Shown: positions 45,835 through 56,868, counted from the first letter of the stretch. The stretch: 64,000 nt of DNA from Morella rubra (GCA_003952965.2 CM025851.1:8783647-8847646), one strand, 5' to 3'. Notes: a model not told the origin generated them from the sequence alone. Translations and numbers: made by a program.

Positions 45835-46717
45835 TCGATCCGATGATCAGCCGGGCTTAGTTTAGCCCGTCAATTTTGGATGACCAACTGACCAATAGCA
45901 TATGGGCCGAAAAATTGACGTCACTAAGCCCAAAATGGAAAACTGTCTTATAAAGTGCTTAAACAGTTGAAACATACCAACAGTATAAATACAGGAGATT
46001 ATGGGCTTGAGTCCTATATCTTGAAATCAGGGGAAGGAAAAAAATACGAGAGAGAAAGAGAGAGGACAGATGAGAAAGTTCCGTTGGATATTATAATTTA
46101 TAAGGATATTAATGGAAAAACAACGAAAATTTTTTGTAGAGATTTGAAAAAAGAGCGTTAATTAGCAAATGCACTGTGGCGTGTCTCACTTAATTTAACC
46201 CAAATGTACCAAAAAATAAAATAAAATCCCATAATTACCTCATCAAAACGAAGATTATCTTTCTAATTCAACCCGTAATTTTTTATTAGCTTTTCAAATG
46301 GAAACCTTCATATGTAACGCTACCCATTATATTATATTATGTCTTCGCATATTTTATAAATTGGCGCTTTTATTCTATATTTTCCATGCCCCTTTTGATG
46401 TCACTCTAACTTAGCCTTTTTTTTTTTTTGCTAAATTCTAACATAGCCAATATACTTAAATAAACTCCTTTTTTTCGTTTGCGTAGCACCTATTCGTCTA
46501 CTGTCTAATGAGTTATACGCTTTTAATAATTAAATATGATTTTAATGACTCCCATGACCACTATAAATAAATGCAGAAATTCCACGAAATTAATTACGTG
46601 ATAACTTTTGCCATCTCTCATAGCAAAGGGACATGGTTTTAACTTATATTACTTTGCCAAAAGTTGCATTTCATAAGCAACATTTTTCAATAAAAATATA
46701 TATATATATATATATAT
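45835..46717. repeat. Upstream module of locus D (paired with 26760-28412)
   Basis: Contains CATATGGGCCGA, GATGAGAAAGTTCCGTTGG, CAACCCGTAATTTTTTATTAG and CTTTTGCCATCTCTCATAGCAAA in the same order as upstream of locus A. It is shorter because the more diverged local copy seen at 27415-27620 is missing. Confidence 0.65.
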
Positions 46718-47094
46718 GGGGAAAATACACTTTTCACCCACGAACTACCATATATTTTACACTTTGCACCCTAAACTACCAATTTTGACACATTGCACCT
46801 TTTAACTACCAATTTTTAACATTTTACACCCTTTATTAAATTTTCAAACTAAAATGACGATAATGCCCTTAGATATTGTTGTCAATTCATTAATTTCTCA
46901 AGGGTATTATTGTCAAATGGAGGGTGCAAAGTGTTTAATATTAGTAGTTGGAGGGTGTAATGTGTCAAAGTGGGTAGTTTAGGGTGCAAAATGTATAACA
47001 TTGGTAGTTCGAGGGTGCAATGTCTTAAAGATGGTAGTTTGGGGTGCAATGTGTCACTACTCCGGTAGTTTGTGGGTGAAAAATGTATTTTCCC
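46718..47094. mobile_element. MULE-type MITE, copy 3, in the promoter of locus D
   Basis: Ends GGGGAAAATACACTTTTCAC and GTATTTTCCC; it is inverted relative to copy 2. It is flanked by (TA)n tracts on both sides, so the 9-base target duplication is not distinguishable from the microsatellite. It separates TTTGCCAAAAGTTGCATTTC (46653) from ACCTTTTGAAATACTCCC (47115), which are adjacent blocks in the other promoters of the family. Confidence 0.85.
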
Positions 47095-47222
47095 ATATAT
47101 ATATATATATATACCTTTTGAAATACTCCCAAAAGTCATGCACGAAGAGGATCTGCAACTTATAAATAATGCCTTTTTCTTTTCTAACTTCTAAATTACG
47201 AAATTCAAAGGAAGGGAAAGCA

Positions 47223-47770
47223 ATGGCTGGAAATACTGCAATGAGGGTTTTGGCGGTGGTGATAACGGTGTTGATCATTACGTCTGAACTTGTTGTCGCA
47301 CAACCCCAGGAAAACCTCCCTCCCATTCTCCATCGCCATCCTTCTCCTTCTCTGCTTCACTCCCAATTATCCACTCAGGGCCTCCTTTCTCCCACACCAG
47401 CCCCCGCCCCAGCTCCCTTCCATCTTCCTGGCCCTGGCATTTCGTCTTCTCTTCCTCTTGATAGATTTGAGAAGTTCAAAGCAGCAAAATGCATCGGTGA
47501 CTGTGCCGTAATTTGCTTCAAAAAACATCGAGACATTCGTGGAGGGTTTGCATATTGTTTTGGAGATTGTGTGAAAAACAGGTGTGTTTCCCCTTTCCTG
47601 CAAGACTCCACCGATGATTGTACTCTCCGCTGTTCGGAGTCCGTAAGCACTATTTATGAATTGGGTAAGAAGATCTCCCTTTCTTTGTGGGCATACAATA
47701 TGCATTCAATAACATTAATTAATTTTATTATTCCTCTGCAGAAAACTTAAAAATATCTTCTTTTTTTTAA
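47223..47770 (+). CDS. Thionin-like cysteine-rich secreted protein, locus D
   Basis: Exon 1 (47223-47664) has a signal peptide (1-25, ending VVAQ), a Pro/Ala/His-rich spacer (26-79) and a cysteine domain with CIGDCAVIC, CFGDCVKNRC and CTLRC. It ends E-L-G at donor TTGG|GTAAG, phase 1, as in the other loci. The usual last exon with the final C-x3-C pair is absent. A good acceptor with a pyrimidine tract (CCTCTGCAG) lies 77 bases on and would add ten codons, stop at 47768-47770. That intron is near the lower size limit in plants. Without splicing the frame ends at 47750. Function is inferred from family only. The coding exon is the most diverged of the four. Confidence 0.65.
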
Positions 47771-49744
47771 GAAACATGAGTTTCTAACACATACAATACC
47801 GAAATTACTGTTTTATCATGCATAAAAAGGAAGAAATACAAATTAAAGGATTAAAATTTTCTGTTCCTATCAATTTAAGCATGTGGCATAAATGTTAATT
47901 CAACCTGACATCAAAGTAAAGATCTAGAGTTTGAACTCTTATAAATAAATGTTATTTAAGCATGTGAAGATCTAGAATTTGATACCAATTAATATAAGGT
48001 GTATATCCTAATTAACCTGAATACTAAAATGCTTCTCTTATTTCTTTTAACGCTGGGTCTAGTCTTCTATGAATTAAAAAGGGTTAATTACTCATTTCAT
48101 CTCTAGATTTTTATCATTTTTAACAAATCGTCTTTCGATTTTTAACTTGATCATCGAGGTCCTAAGTTTATAAATTTTTGTCAAAGCTAAAAGTCCTCTT
48201 CAAAATTTCATTTTTAAAATTAATGGTTCACACGTGATCAACTCCAATCATAAGTTCACACGTGTCACCTAAAAACCAAAATGATGTGACTTATAATTTT
48301 TTTAAGTTCTTTTAACAGATGGTTTTGATCCATTTAACAAATTGTTCTTTAGTTTTTAAATTGATCATAAAAGTTCTTGAGTTTGCAATTTTTATCACAT
48401 GTCCTTTTCACTAAACTTCTATCTAAAAAGTTAACCATTCACATGTCAATTCTAATATCAAATTGACACATGTCACCTAACGCTAAAATAATGTGACTTA
48501 CAATTTTAAAGTTTTTTTTCTTAATTTTTTGTTTTTTTGTTTAAATATTTTATTTAAAAAAAAACAAAAAATTAGGAAAAGACTTAAAAAAATTACAAGT
48601 CACACGATTTTAATTTTGAGTGACACGTGTCAAATTTATGATTGGTGATGAAAGGTTAACCATTAACTTTGAGAATAAAATTTTAAGAGAATAACTTATT
48701 TGACAAAAATTATAAACTCAAGGACCTTTATGATTAGTTTGAAAATCCAAGGATGATTTGTTAAAAGGAATCAAACCCTAGGGACGAAATACGTACTTAA
48801 CCCTTTAAATAACGTGGTATACAACGATAGTCCCAAAAAAAGGAAAAGAAGAAATGAACATAGACCCTTTTTCTTTTTCTTTTTTGAAAAAGTCATTTTG
48901 CGCCCTTAAACTATCAAGCTAATTTCAAACACGGGTACCAACTGCCACTTTTTACTAAACTATCAAATTTCATTAATTTGCACCCCTAAAAAATTCCAAC
49001 CATTAAAATCTTGCCACATATGTTATAAATGAGTCATGTGGCACAATTTGTCTAGATTTTATTTCACGGCACAAATTAATAGATTTTGAAAGTTTGAAGG
49101 CTTAATGTGTCAAAAGAGGAAGTTGAGATCCATGTTTGAGATTTATTTGATAATTTGGGGACGTAAAGTGACTTTTTTTTAATGACAAAAGTAATCTGAG
49201 TTTTACCCAACTAATTTCTTTGGCATGTGTAGTCCCCCTCATCCTAGACAAATTGGATAATTAACAGGTCATAACACCTAGAGGTATCTCTAAAGAATTA
49301 GTAACGCCTAAGAGGTTGGAAAATTGAGATCCCAGAGAGATCAAATCTCTAGGTCCCAAGCTTAAATTGCTAGGCGTATCCCTTAAGGTCAAAGATCAAG
49401 ACAAGGGAGGCAAATGGCCCCCAATCCCCAGAGTGTAAAAAATCAGCCTATGTTTTAGAAACTTTTTAATGGTTTTTTTGACATTTTTTTTTTCATTTTC
49501 TTCATTTTTGCCACCGAAAATATGATGTTATGTAATCTGCTTTCCGCTTAGGAAAAAAATTGTAATTGGCTTTCCAATAATATATTCCTGACTTCGTCCT
49601 TGCTTAGTGCTTATCATTATCGGACTCTACTTTATCAACACATAATTAGATTTTTCTGACAGCTGTGAGATACTAAGGACTTTATCTTAGACAAAATCAG
49701 TTATTATATCTATCTCTTTCGAAATTGCAGCATACAATTCCAGC
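47771..49744. other. Spacer with transposon-like DNA, no gene
   Basis: Holds the TIR element at 48078-48806. No coding region is supported; 48880-49200 resembles further degraded repeat DNA (AACTATCAA/TTGATAATTT words). Confidence 0.5.
48078..48806. mobile_element. TIR element of the AAAGGGTTAA family
   Basis: The left end AAAGGGTTAATTACTCATTTC and the right end, AAAGGGTTAAGTACGTATTTC in reverse, form inverted repeats of over 20 bases. The two halves also mirror each other internally (TGATCATCGAGGTCC against GGACCTTTATGATTA). It is about 730 bases, noncoding, with ends like those of the element at 37508-39543. Confidence 0.65.
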
Positions 49745-50370
49745 AAAGGATCATAATAGTCCCTTCATCCAATACTTAAATCCGATAATACAATTTCATA
49801 GACTATGTCGTAACAAAATTTCAGGGAACAACAAGGAGAGGAAAAAATTCCACGCGTAATTGTTTGTCCCTGAGATCTATGAAAGTACTGTAATGGTCCT
49901 TCCATATTATTCAGAATGCAAATTCATAAAATACTAATTTTGGTAATTCTTTTATAAGTTTTTTAATAATTGAACTATTATGGAAGAAAAATATCGAATC
50001 TTGAGTACTTTTGGTATGTTAAACGGATAACCTCTAATCAAAGCCACATATTACTGATATTTTTACACTAATCGTATCATTGTTTATATATTGTACAGAG
50101 CCACAATTAACCATTAATTTTCGTTTGTTAACTGTTTTTGCATTCGATTATATATTGCCCACAGCCTTTTGAAGGCCTAAGTTGCTTTGCCAAAAGTCGC
50201 CTTTCTTAAATGACCCTTCATTTCAATAGTAAATAATTTTGTGTAATTTCATTCAAGAATCGATTGATCTCAAGTTAAAGCTAATCCACCTTTTGAATAC
50301 CCTCCAAAAGTCGTGCACGAAATGGATTTGGACACTATAAATTCTGGGTTTTTTCTGGCTGCTTCTAAAC
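49745..50370. repeat. Thionin-type promoter copy without a coding region
   Basis: Contains the full promoter context of loci B and C (TTTGCCAAAAGTCGCCTTTC, CACGAAATGGATTTGGAC, CTATAAAT, GGCTGCTTCTAAA) but stops just before the ATG region and joins CACGAGTTGTCC. The interval 49745-50367 is paired in tandem with 50374-50940, so one promoter unit was duplicated and the upstream copy lost its gene. Confidence 0.75.
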
Positions 50371-50948
50371 ACGAGTTGTCCTGTTTCTAATCCCTTCGTC
50401 GAATACCTAGGGCCGATAGTACAACGTCATAGGCTATCTCGTTGAGGCCTCCTTTGGAACGTTACAAATGAATCCACACAGGTTTGGTCGTAGCTCGTAG
50501 GTGCTGGAAACAAAATTTCAGTGGACAACAATGACACGAAAAAATTCCACTTAATTGTTTGTCCCCTGTGATATATGAAACTGTTATGGTCGTCCTTGCA
50601 TATTATTCCACTTAACTGTTTATATATTGTACAGAGCCATTGGCATGGCTCTGGTTTAACCATTAATATAATTCGTTTGTTAACTGGTTTTGCATTGGAT
50701 TCTTTATTGCTCACAACCTTTGAAGGCCTACGCTGCTTTGCCAAAAGTCTCCTTTCTTAAACGACCCATCATTTCAATAGGAAATAATTTGTGTAACTTC
50801 ATTCAAGAATCAATTGATATCAAGTTTAAGCTAATCCACCTTTTGAATACTCTCCAAAAGTCGTGCACGAAATGGATTTGGACACTATAAATTATGGGTT
50901 TTCCCTGGCTGCTTCTAAATTACGAAAAACCATAGGAATTGGAGAGAA

Positions 50949-51603
50949 ATGGATCATGGAAATGCGATGATGAGGCTTCTGGTGGTGATGGTGGTGTTGA
51001 ATATCATGCCTAAACTCGTTGCAATACAAAACTATGAAGCCTTCCCTCCCTCCAATTCCCATCCCCATCCTCCTCCTCTCTTGATTCCTGCTTGCCTTCT
51101 TTCTCCAGCCACCACCCCACCCTCTTTCCCTCCCTTAGGCTTTCCTCGCCCCGACATTTCGTCCCCTCCACCACTCGATAGATTTGAAAGGTTTATTGTT
51201 GCAAAATGCATTGTTAGTTGTGCCATAGATTGCTATAGACTGCATAAGAAAAGGGCTCCCGGAACGTTCACGTATTGTTTTGGTGATTGTGCCAAAGATA
51301 TATGTGGTAACTATCCCCCATCTTTTGCCATTGATTGTACTAGCCGTTGTTCAGACTCGATAAATACCAATTACGAGTTGGGTAAGAAGCACAGAACAAT
51401 CTTTGTTTATTTTTAATAGACAACCTTCTCCCTTACATATGATCGAGGTTTGACTAGTTTATTTGTTGAGGAGGTTATTTCCATTGTCTTTTTTTTTTTT
51501 TTGGTGTAATGTGATTTTTTGTGACATTCTTGACTGGACAGATATGGATGAAGTGGAAGGCTATATGGCAAAGTGCTACAATGGTTGCGGCGGGAATCAC
51601 TAG
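50949..51603 (+). CDS. Thionin-like cysteine-rich secreted protein, locus C (intact)
   Basis: Exon 1 50949-51381 and exon 2 51542-51603 join in phase 1 and give 164 residues. Order: signal peptide (about 1-26, ending LVAIQ), a Pro/His/Ser-rich spacer (27-76), a cysteine domain with CIVSCAIDC, CFGDCAKDIC and CTSRC, then the exon 2 segment with VEGYMAKCYNGC near the C-terminus. Ten cysteines, mostly in C-x3-C pairs, match plant thionin-like proteins; the proline-rich spacer between signal and domain is not standard. It is the only complete member of the four loci here. TATAAAT lies near 50886-50892. Expected secretion to the apoplast; activity unknown. Confidence 0.8.
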
Positions 51604-52092
51604 CGGCTGCCTCTTCCTCAAAGCATATGGTAGATGCAACGAGAATATAAGGATTATAAAAATATGGCATGTAATACTTCGCACTAGTGAAGCTTTTCTT
51701 TTGAATAATGTGGCCACGAGTATGGCTGTTTTTTGCCACAATTTCTATTTCGTGATTTTAGTGATATAGACTCTGACTTGTAAGGCCCATTTGAATTCGG
51801 TGCACATTTATGGACAATTGTAGCTTTTAAAATTTAAATGAAGAGTAAAATAACCTCCTGCTACACTGGCCCAAAGCAGTTGGCGAGACAACCAACAGAG
51901 TTGTCCTGTTTCTAAAAAAATCCTGCAAATAGGTTAACTATGTAGCAAACTAATTTTGCCATTTGAAATCATTGGGGTATCATACATACTAATTTAAGAT
52001 TTCAGTGCTCAGTTGCAAGAATGAATAAATAAACAGAGAAAGGACAATCCAATTATTCACAAATAAATTGAGTTTCCATGTTCTTCAAAATG

Positions 52093-52346
52093 CTAGCCAT
52101 CACGAACAAGATAGCCATGACGCAGGAAGAGGTTCCTTTGGCTTTCGGTGGCAACAAAACCACAAGGAGGGATTATTTTTCTCAGCGATGGCCTCGAGAA
52201 CACCATCCTCGCAACAATGTCAACATTGACACTATCACACCGCTGCAAATTAATCTCCCTTAACCCTCTGCATTTCTCTACCACTTCCTTCACCCCTTTC
52301 GCCGTCACATTCAAGCAGCCTACCAAGTCCAGATGTAGCAGCCTGC
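52093..52346 (-). pseudogene. 3' fragment of the F-box/LRR gene
   Basis: Matches the last LRRs of the gene at 30502-32277 (LDLVGCLNVTAKGVKEVVEK, INLQRCDSVNVDIV). It is cut at its 5' side at 52346 and has an indel near 52148 that shifts the frame after CGFVAT. No F-box or promoter is present. It is a passenger of the segmental duplication. Confidence 0.9.
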
Positions 52347-54504
52347 TAATTATAGTGCACATAATTGACTTGGGCAGATCTGTGTTTGCTGGTCACGAAC
52401 AGGTCATGCCGACACACAAACAGTTTGTGTCCATTGTTCAGGCCATACTCATCCGGGTGGCTTATACTGCCAGTCACAGTTATTCAGTTAATAACATATA
52501 TATGGAGGAATCCGTTCCAAAATGGTTTTGCCAAAAAGATGGTACTGAGCTGCCCATGTAAGCTATCTTATGGGCCAACTTGTTCTGCTGCCTGGAAATT
52601 CAATTTAAACTCCAATTCGAGTGCTGCTTAATTAAGAGATTCCCTAGATTTTTAATACATCCAATTCCAACAAAGAATCCACCTTAACTCTTCCCGATCT
52701 TATGGGCTAACATGTAAGCAATTAGATTTATTTTTGAAAAAGGCGTACCAGCTGATAGCTAGCTTTTTTGAAAAAAAAGAAACAATGGAGTTTGGAATAA
52801 AGAAGATGTTGTAAAAGCTAGATAGCTCTTTTCTCTCTTTACTTAGAGGCCTACGAAACAAAGACTATATTATATATATGTGTGTGTAAATATATCAATT
52901 TCTAAGTGCAGCGCCCAAGACTAATTAATTCTACAAATCCTAGAAGGCTAGGAAGTTTGTGGTAAAGAGGACTTGAAAAAGGTATCTTCTCAATGTTAAA
53001 TTAAGGCTTATCTAAGTATCCAATTTTTACAAATTAGTTATTGTGTTACGACTTTCAATAAAATAGTCTCTATAGTATGTTTTGGAGAAAAAGAAGTCCT
53101 TTTGCTCAACCGCTGTTACCCAACTAATGGGAGAGTGCTTGCGTGTACTGTACATGCCATGTCAACACCATTCACCCGTTAATACCTATTTTTTTTTAAG
53201 AAAAAAAAAACTTTAAAAAGCCACCTCAACCTTCTATACATCAATTACCCTTGTAAAGTGCAAAAAAAAAAAAAAAACTTAAATATGCTCTTCGTCAACC
53301 CGCGAGGCCCCCCTTCCCCCTCTCTCTTCCTCCCTAATTTCCCCAACTTCCCCGAATCCAACCTCAAATTTCAAGCAGTGATTTGTCACTAGAAACCAAG
53401 GTAATTTTTAAAATATCATAAAAATTTAGACAGGTGTTAATGTGTGAATGGTGTTGACGTGGCATATATAAGATACACAAACATTTTCCTGTTAGTTGGG
53501 TAACGGCAGTTAAATGGAGAGACTTATTTGTCTCCAAAACATATTACATGGACTATTTTGTTGAAAGTCACACTACATGGATTAATTTGTAAAAATCGAA
53601 TACAACATAGACTTGTATAATAATTAAGTCTTAAATTAAATAGGCGACTATTTTAAATGGTGTTCAGGCAAGCTTAGGGAGAAATCAATGGTGTTCAGAC
53701 ATTTAACACTAGTCAGGGTCGCGAACCTAACTTCTAGAGGCTTCTAACCTAGCTATATATATATATATGTCAGAATGATAGAACAGCTAATTAGGAAAAA
53801 AAGTTATAGGTACGAAAGTGCATTATTGGCCTCTCCATCGATCGGAAAGATATCTTGGCCATTAGAGACAACTCCAAATGCACACTATTCAAACAGCATG
53901 TGAATAGTGGAGTTACGTTGAACAAATAACGTCCTTTCTAGTACAAAAGGGATATCATCCAAAAAAAAAAAAGGTTCGAAGTCGACCTTTTTCTCTCGAT
54001 CGATACTAATTTGCGGAATTAGTGAAATAATGTCGATAATAGGCCAGTGATAACAGGCGTGTCTTTGACTCAATGGTTTGTGAGCAAGAGAGATAGAATA
54101 TATTCCTAACATATATATATATGTTTTGATTACCTTTTGGATGACACTATATATGGATGCTGTTCGATCCAGATCCGTGTCCTATTTAATTCAAGAGCTT
54201 AGACTTGAATGCAATTGATGGGGTTTAATAGTTTAAAAAGTAATATCCCTCGTGATCATATAGAGAGCGCAACCGGAGAACAAGCTGGCAATGCATGAAC
54301 GTAATTTCCAACATCCTGAAAAGGCGCTGCTCAATAGCAATATTTAGTTTAAGAAAGGTAGTTTTCGAAGAGAAAAATACACTATCAATCCCACAAAGTT
54401 TCCCTTTATATATGTCTTAACTCTTAACAATATATATAATATGTACATCTAATTGATTAGGATGAGTAAAAAAGAAAAAGAACAAAGGGTGGCAGGACTT
54501 TTGC
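52347..54504. repeat. Upstream part of defensin-like unit F, with foldback insertion
   Basis: The first 120 bases resemble 34242-34370. From about 52790, the DNA matches 39558-40670 upstream of gene E. It is interrupted at 52973-53644 by a foldback element. No coding region is supported apart from small shadow frames. Confidence 0.65.
52973..53644. mobile_element. Foldback element with long inverted repeats
   Basis: The segment at 53050-53087 (GACTTTCAATAAAATAGTCT...) pairs in reverse with 53532-53569, and TTTTTACAAATTAGTT (53025) with ATTAATTTGTAAAAA (53580). CTGTTACCCAACTAATGG and TTAGTTGGGTAACGG also pair. It is absent from the matching place upstream of gene E (39768), so its insertion postdates the unit duplication or it was lost there. 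Confidence 0.7.
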
Positions 54505-54512
54505 TATAAATA
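54505..54512 (+). promoter_or_regulatory. TATA box of defensin-like gene F
   Basis: TATAAATA lies 79 bases after its counterpart spacing in gene E and 86 bases before the ATG at 54591. Confidence 0.7.
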
Positions 54513-54590
54513 GCCCCGAACGCCAACAGCAATGTCTACGTACCAAAATTCATACCTCTCCCTTTTCTACTCAAGTAATAATTAGAAACT

Positions 54591-55573
54591 ATGGCCAAGA
54601 CTGTCGTAAGTGCTTGTTTTTTAGCTATTCTCTTTGTGTTCACCTTCCTTGCATACGCAGCTGAGTTACGGCCACCCCATTATCCAGTCACCCGGCCAGA
54701 CCATCATCATCAAGGAGGAAAGCAAACTGTGCATGAGGATGGCGCTCGGTTGGAAGGTTGGTCGACATAACTTAACCTCTAATGTAACATTCGATAACTC
54801 TTGAATGAAAGTTCTTTATCATATTTGTCATACTAGCTAGTCCTATTTGTTTGGTTAGAAATTATAAGAAAATTAAGATCCACTGGATTTCCTATATATA
54901 TATTTGCTTGTTTGTCAGCTGCGCTCTTTGTGCTCACCTTCCTTGCAAACACTTAACGCAGCTGAGCTGGTACCATCCCATTATCCAGTCACCCCAGATT
55001 ATCATCAAGGAGGAAACCAGCAAACTGGGCATGAGGATGGCGCTCCGTTCAATGGTTTGTTGGATTATTTACAATATCAGCATGTATCGCTTATGATGAT
55101 ATGTCATAAAGATAAAAAAAAAAGTTGGATATAATAAGCACTACACCAATAAAAGATATATTGATATAATGCATATATACATGTAAATATATCTGCATAT
55201 ATATTTTATATGCACTCGTCAAATAATCATACCCAAGGTCGAAACTACGGGGTGTCAGGGGCGCCATGGCCCCACCTCCCAAATTTTAGAAAAAAAAAAT
55301 TAATATAAGGACAAAATTGGTAGTGATTAGAACTAGAGGAGCGGTAATTTAACATGTGTTTCTCTATCTTTGACTCGTTTAGCGAAGATGAAGGGAAAGA
55401 GCCACAGGCCTGTTGAAACACTGAAAGTTCCATTCACTTTGAGGCCATGCCGCAGCAGTTTAATCTGTCAGAAGAGATGCCTGGAAATATATCCAAAAAT
55501 TCTGCTATATGGAAAATGCGTGAAAGGCATCTTCTTCTACCGCTGTGTCTGTGTCCCTAAGGTGACTCCTTAG
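54591..55573 (+). CDS. Defensin-like secreted peptide, gene F
   Basis: Exon 1 54591-54756 and exon 2 55383-55573 join in phase 1 (donor GAAG|GTTGGT, acceptor GTTTAG) to give 118 residues. Exon 1 encodes the signal peptide (about 1-24) and a His-rich propeptide with QTVHEDGARLE, almost as in gene E. Exon 2 encodes a basic linker, then six cysteines spaced C-x5-C-x3-C-x12-C-x8-C-x-C with CRSSLICQKRC and CVKGIFFYRCVC. The pattern is defensin-like; target and role are unknown. The intron (626 bases) contains a degenerate exon 1 copy at 54909-55055 and a GTCAGGGGCGCCATGGCCCC stretch (55256 on) resembling a transposon end. Confidence 0.7.
54909..55055 (+). pseudogene. Degenerate second exon 1 inside the intron of gene F
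   Basis: Counterpart of 41085-41235. It keeps TTATCCAGTCACCCCAGA and GGAGGAAACCAGCAAACTG but has no start codon, and a stop codon interrupts the leader part. Confidence 0.7.
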
Positions 55574-56868
55574 ATATGCAGATGTAAAAACCCGGAGATG
55601 TTTGTGCTTCATTGGTTTATTATTTATAGTACTGTCGGTGGTTAACCCGTCGCTTATTTTCCCATGTAATACAAGTTTCAGCTATATCATAACACTGTTT
55701 CACAGTTATATATTATTGGCCACGTTGATGTCTAGTTATTTTATTTTATTTTTCATTTGCTTGTTTGTTATGCAACGAAGCCCATTTTAGCCAGATGTGA
55801 ACGGGTCGGGTCAATGGGGGCCTTTTGAAGCCAGGGGATACCATTTCGCTATTTGGGCTTTAATCTGATCCAATATGAACAAAGGGTGCACTTAAAAAGT
55901 AAAATGGATTAAAAGTTAAGAAATAAGAGGCCCAATTCTCCACTTTCTAAACCAGCCAGTGCATAACTTCCAATTTGCCACGTGGAAAAGCAGTCTCATA
56001 TTGGCTTTGACCATCATTCGCCGAATAAAATAAAATAACAATCAGACGAAATTGTTACCTCCAGTGAGATCTCCGGTCCAGCGTCGATTCCCGTGGAACT
56101 GAAAGGCATTTTTGTCCTTTTCGGTTCTATCCAGTTAGGCCTAGAGGCCCTAGACACAAACAGTAGGCACGTGGCACATTTTGCCCTCCTAATTAATTGG
56201 TCTTGTTGTTTTAATCGACAATTTTACAAAATTATTTAACTTATGGAAAATGGCTAATGGACTGTGCGCATCTGGGTCCCAATTGGAGTCAATGGTATCA
56301 GCGGAATTCCCGCCTGGCAGAAAACTTGGGTCAATTTTGTAGTTTTCTTTTATAATCCTCAGAACTCAATTTTGGAGTCAATGCTCCTATTCTTTTCTTC
56401 CCTTTTTCCGCTTTTTTTTTTTTTTTTTTTTTTTTTCCTATATATAATATATAGATTTGTACATTGAGAATGCGCCATGGACTCCGCTCCAGTACCCTTC
56501 TCTTCACTGCACAGTGCACACCACCCACGTCCCAGTTGCCCGAAACTCGTGTACTTTTTAATGTTCGATCCTTTGGTAACGGGCACATGATTCATGTCCC
56601 GCTTGGGCCCACCACATAGTAATGTAGACACCCACTCACCGGATATATGGATACGGATCACATAAAAAAGCGATTTCTTGGTTTCCCTGCAACCCTCCTC
56701 TTGTCCTCTTCTGCCATCGGATAACACAGAAAGATAGATTCAAACTCAAGACAGAGCAAAAAGAAGTTTAACCACACACAAAAAAGAAGAAAAGAAAAGA
56801 CAGCAAAAGAAGTTCACAGCCTCTCCCACACGCATTCTTTTTCTCTCTTCCTACAGAAAAAGTTAAGC
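55574..56868. other. Spacer and 5' region of the receptor kinase gene
   Basis: No coding region is supported. Contains a long poly-T (56410-56436) followed by TATATATAATATATAG (about 56439-56455), a possible promoter, and a purine-rich leader (56725-56860) before the ATG at 56869. Confidence 0.45.

Larger units (their letters stand above)
50563..52346. repeat. Segmental duplication, distal copy (paired with 28991-30787)
   Basis: Carries thionin-like locus C and the last roughly 90 codons of the F-box gene. The right edge is sharp: similarity to the F-box stops after GTAGCAGCCTGC (52346), and the following sequence resembles 34242-34370. Confidence 0.9.
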
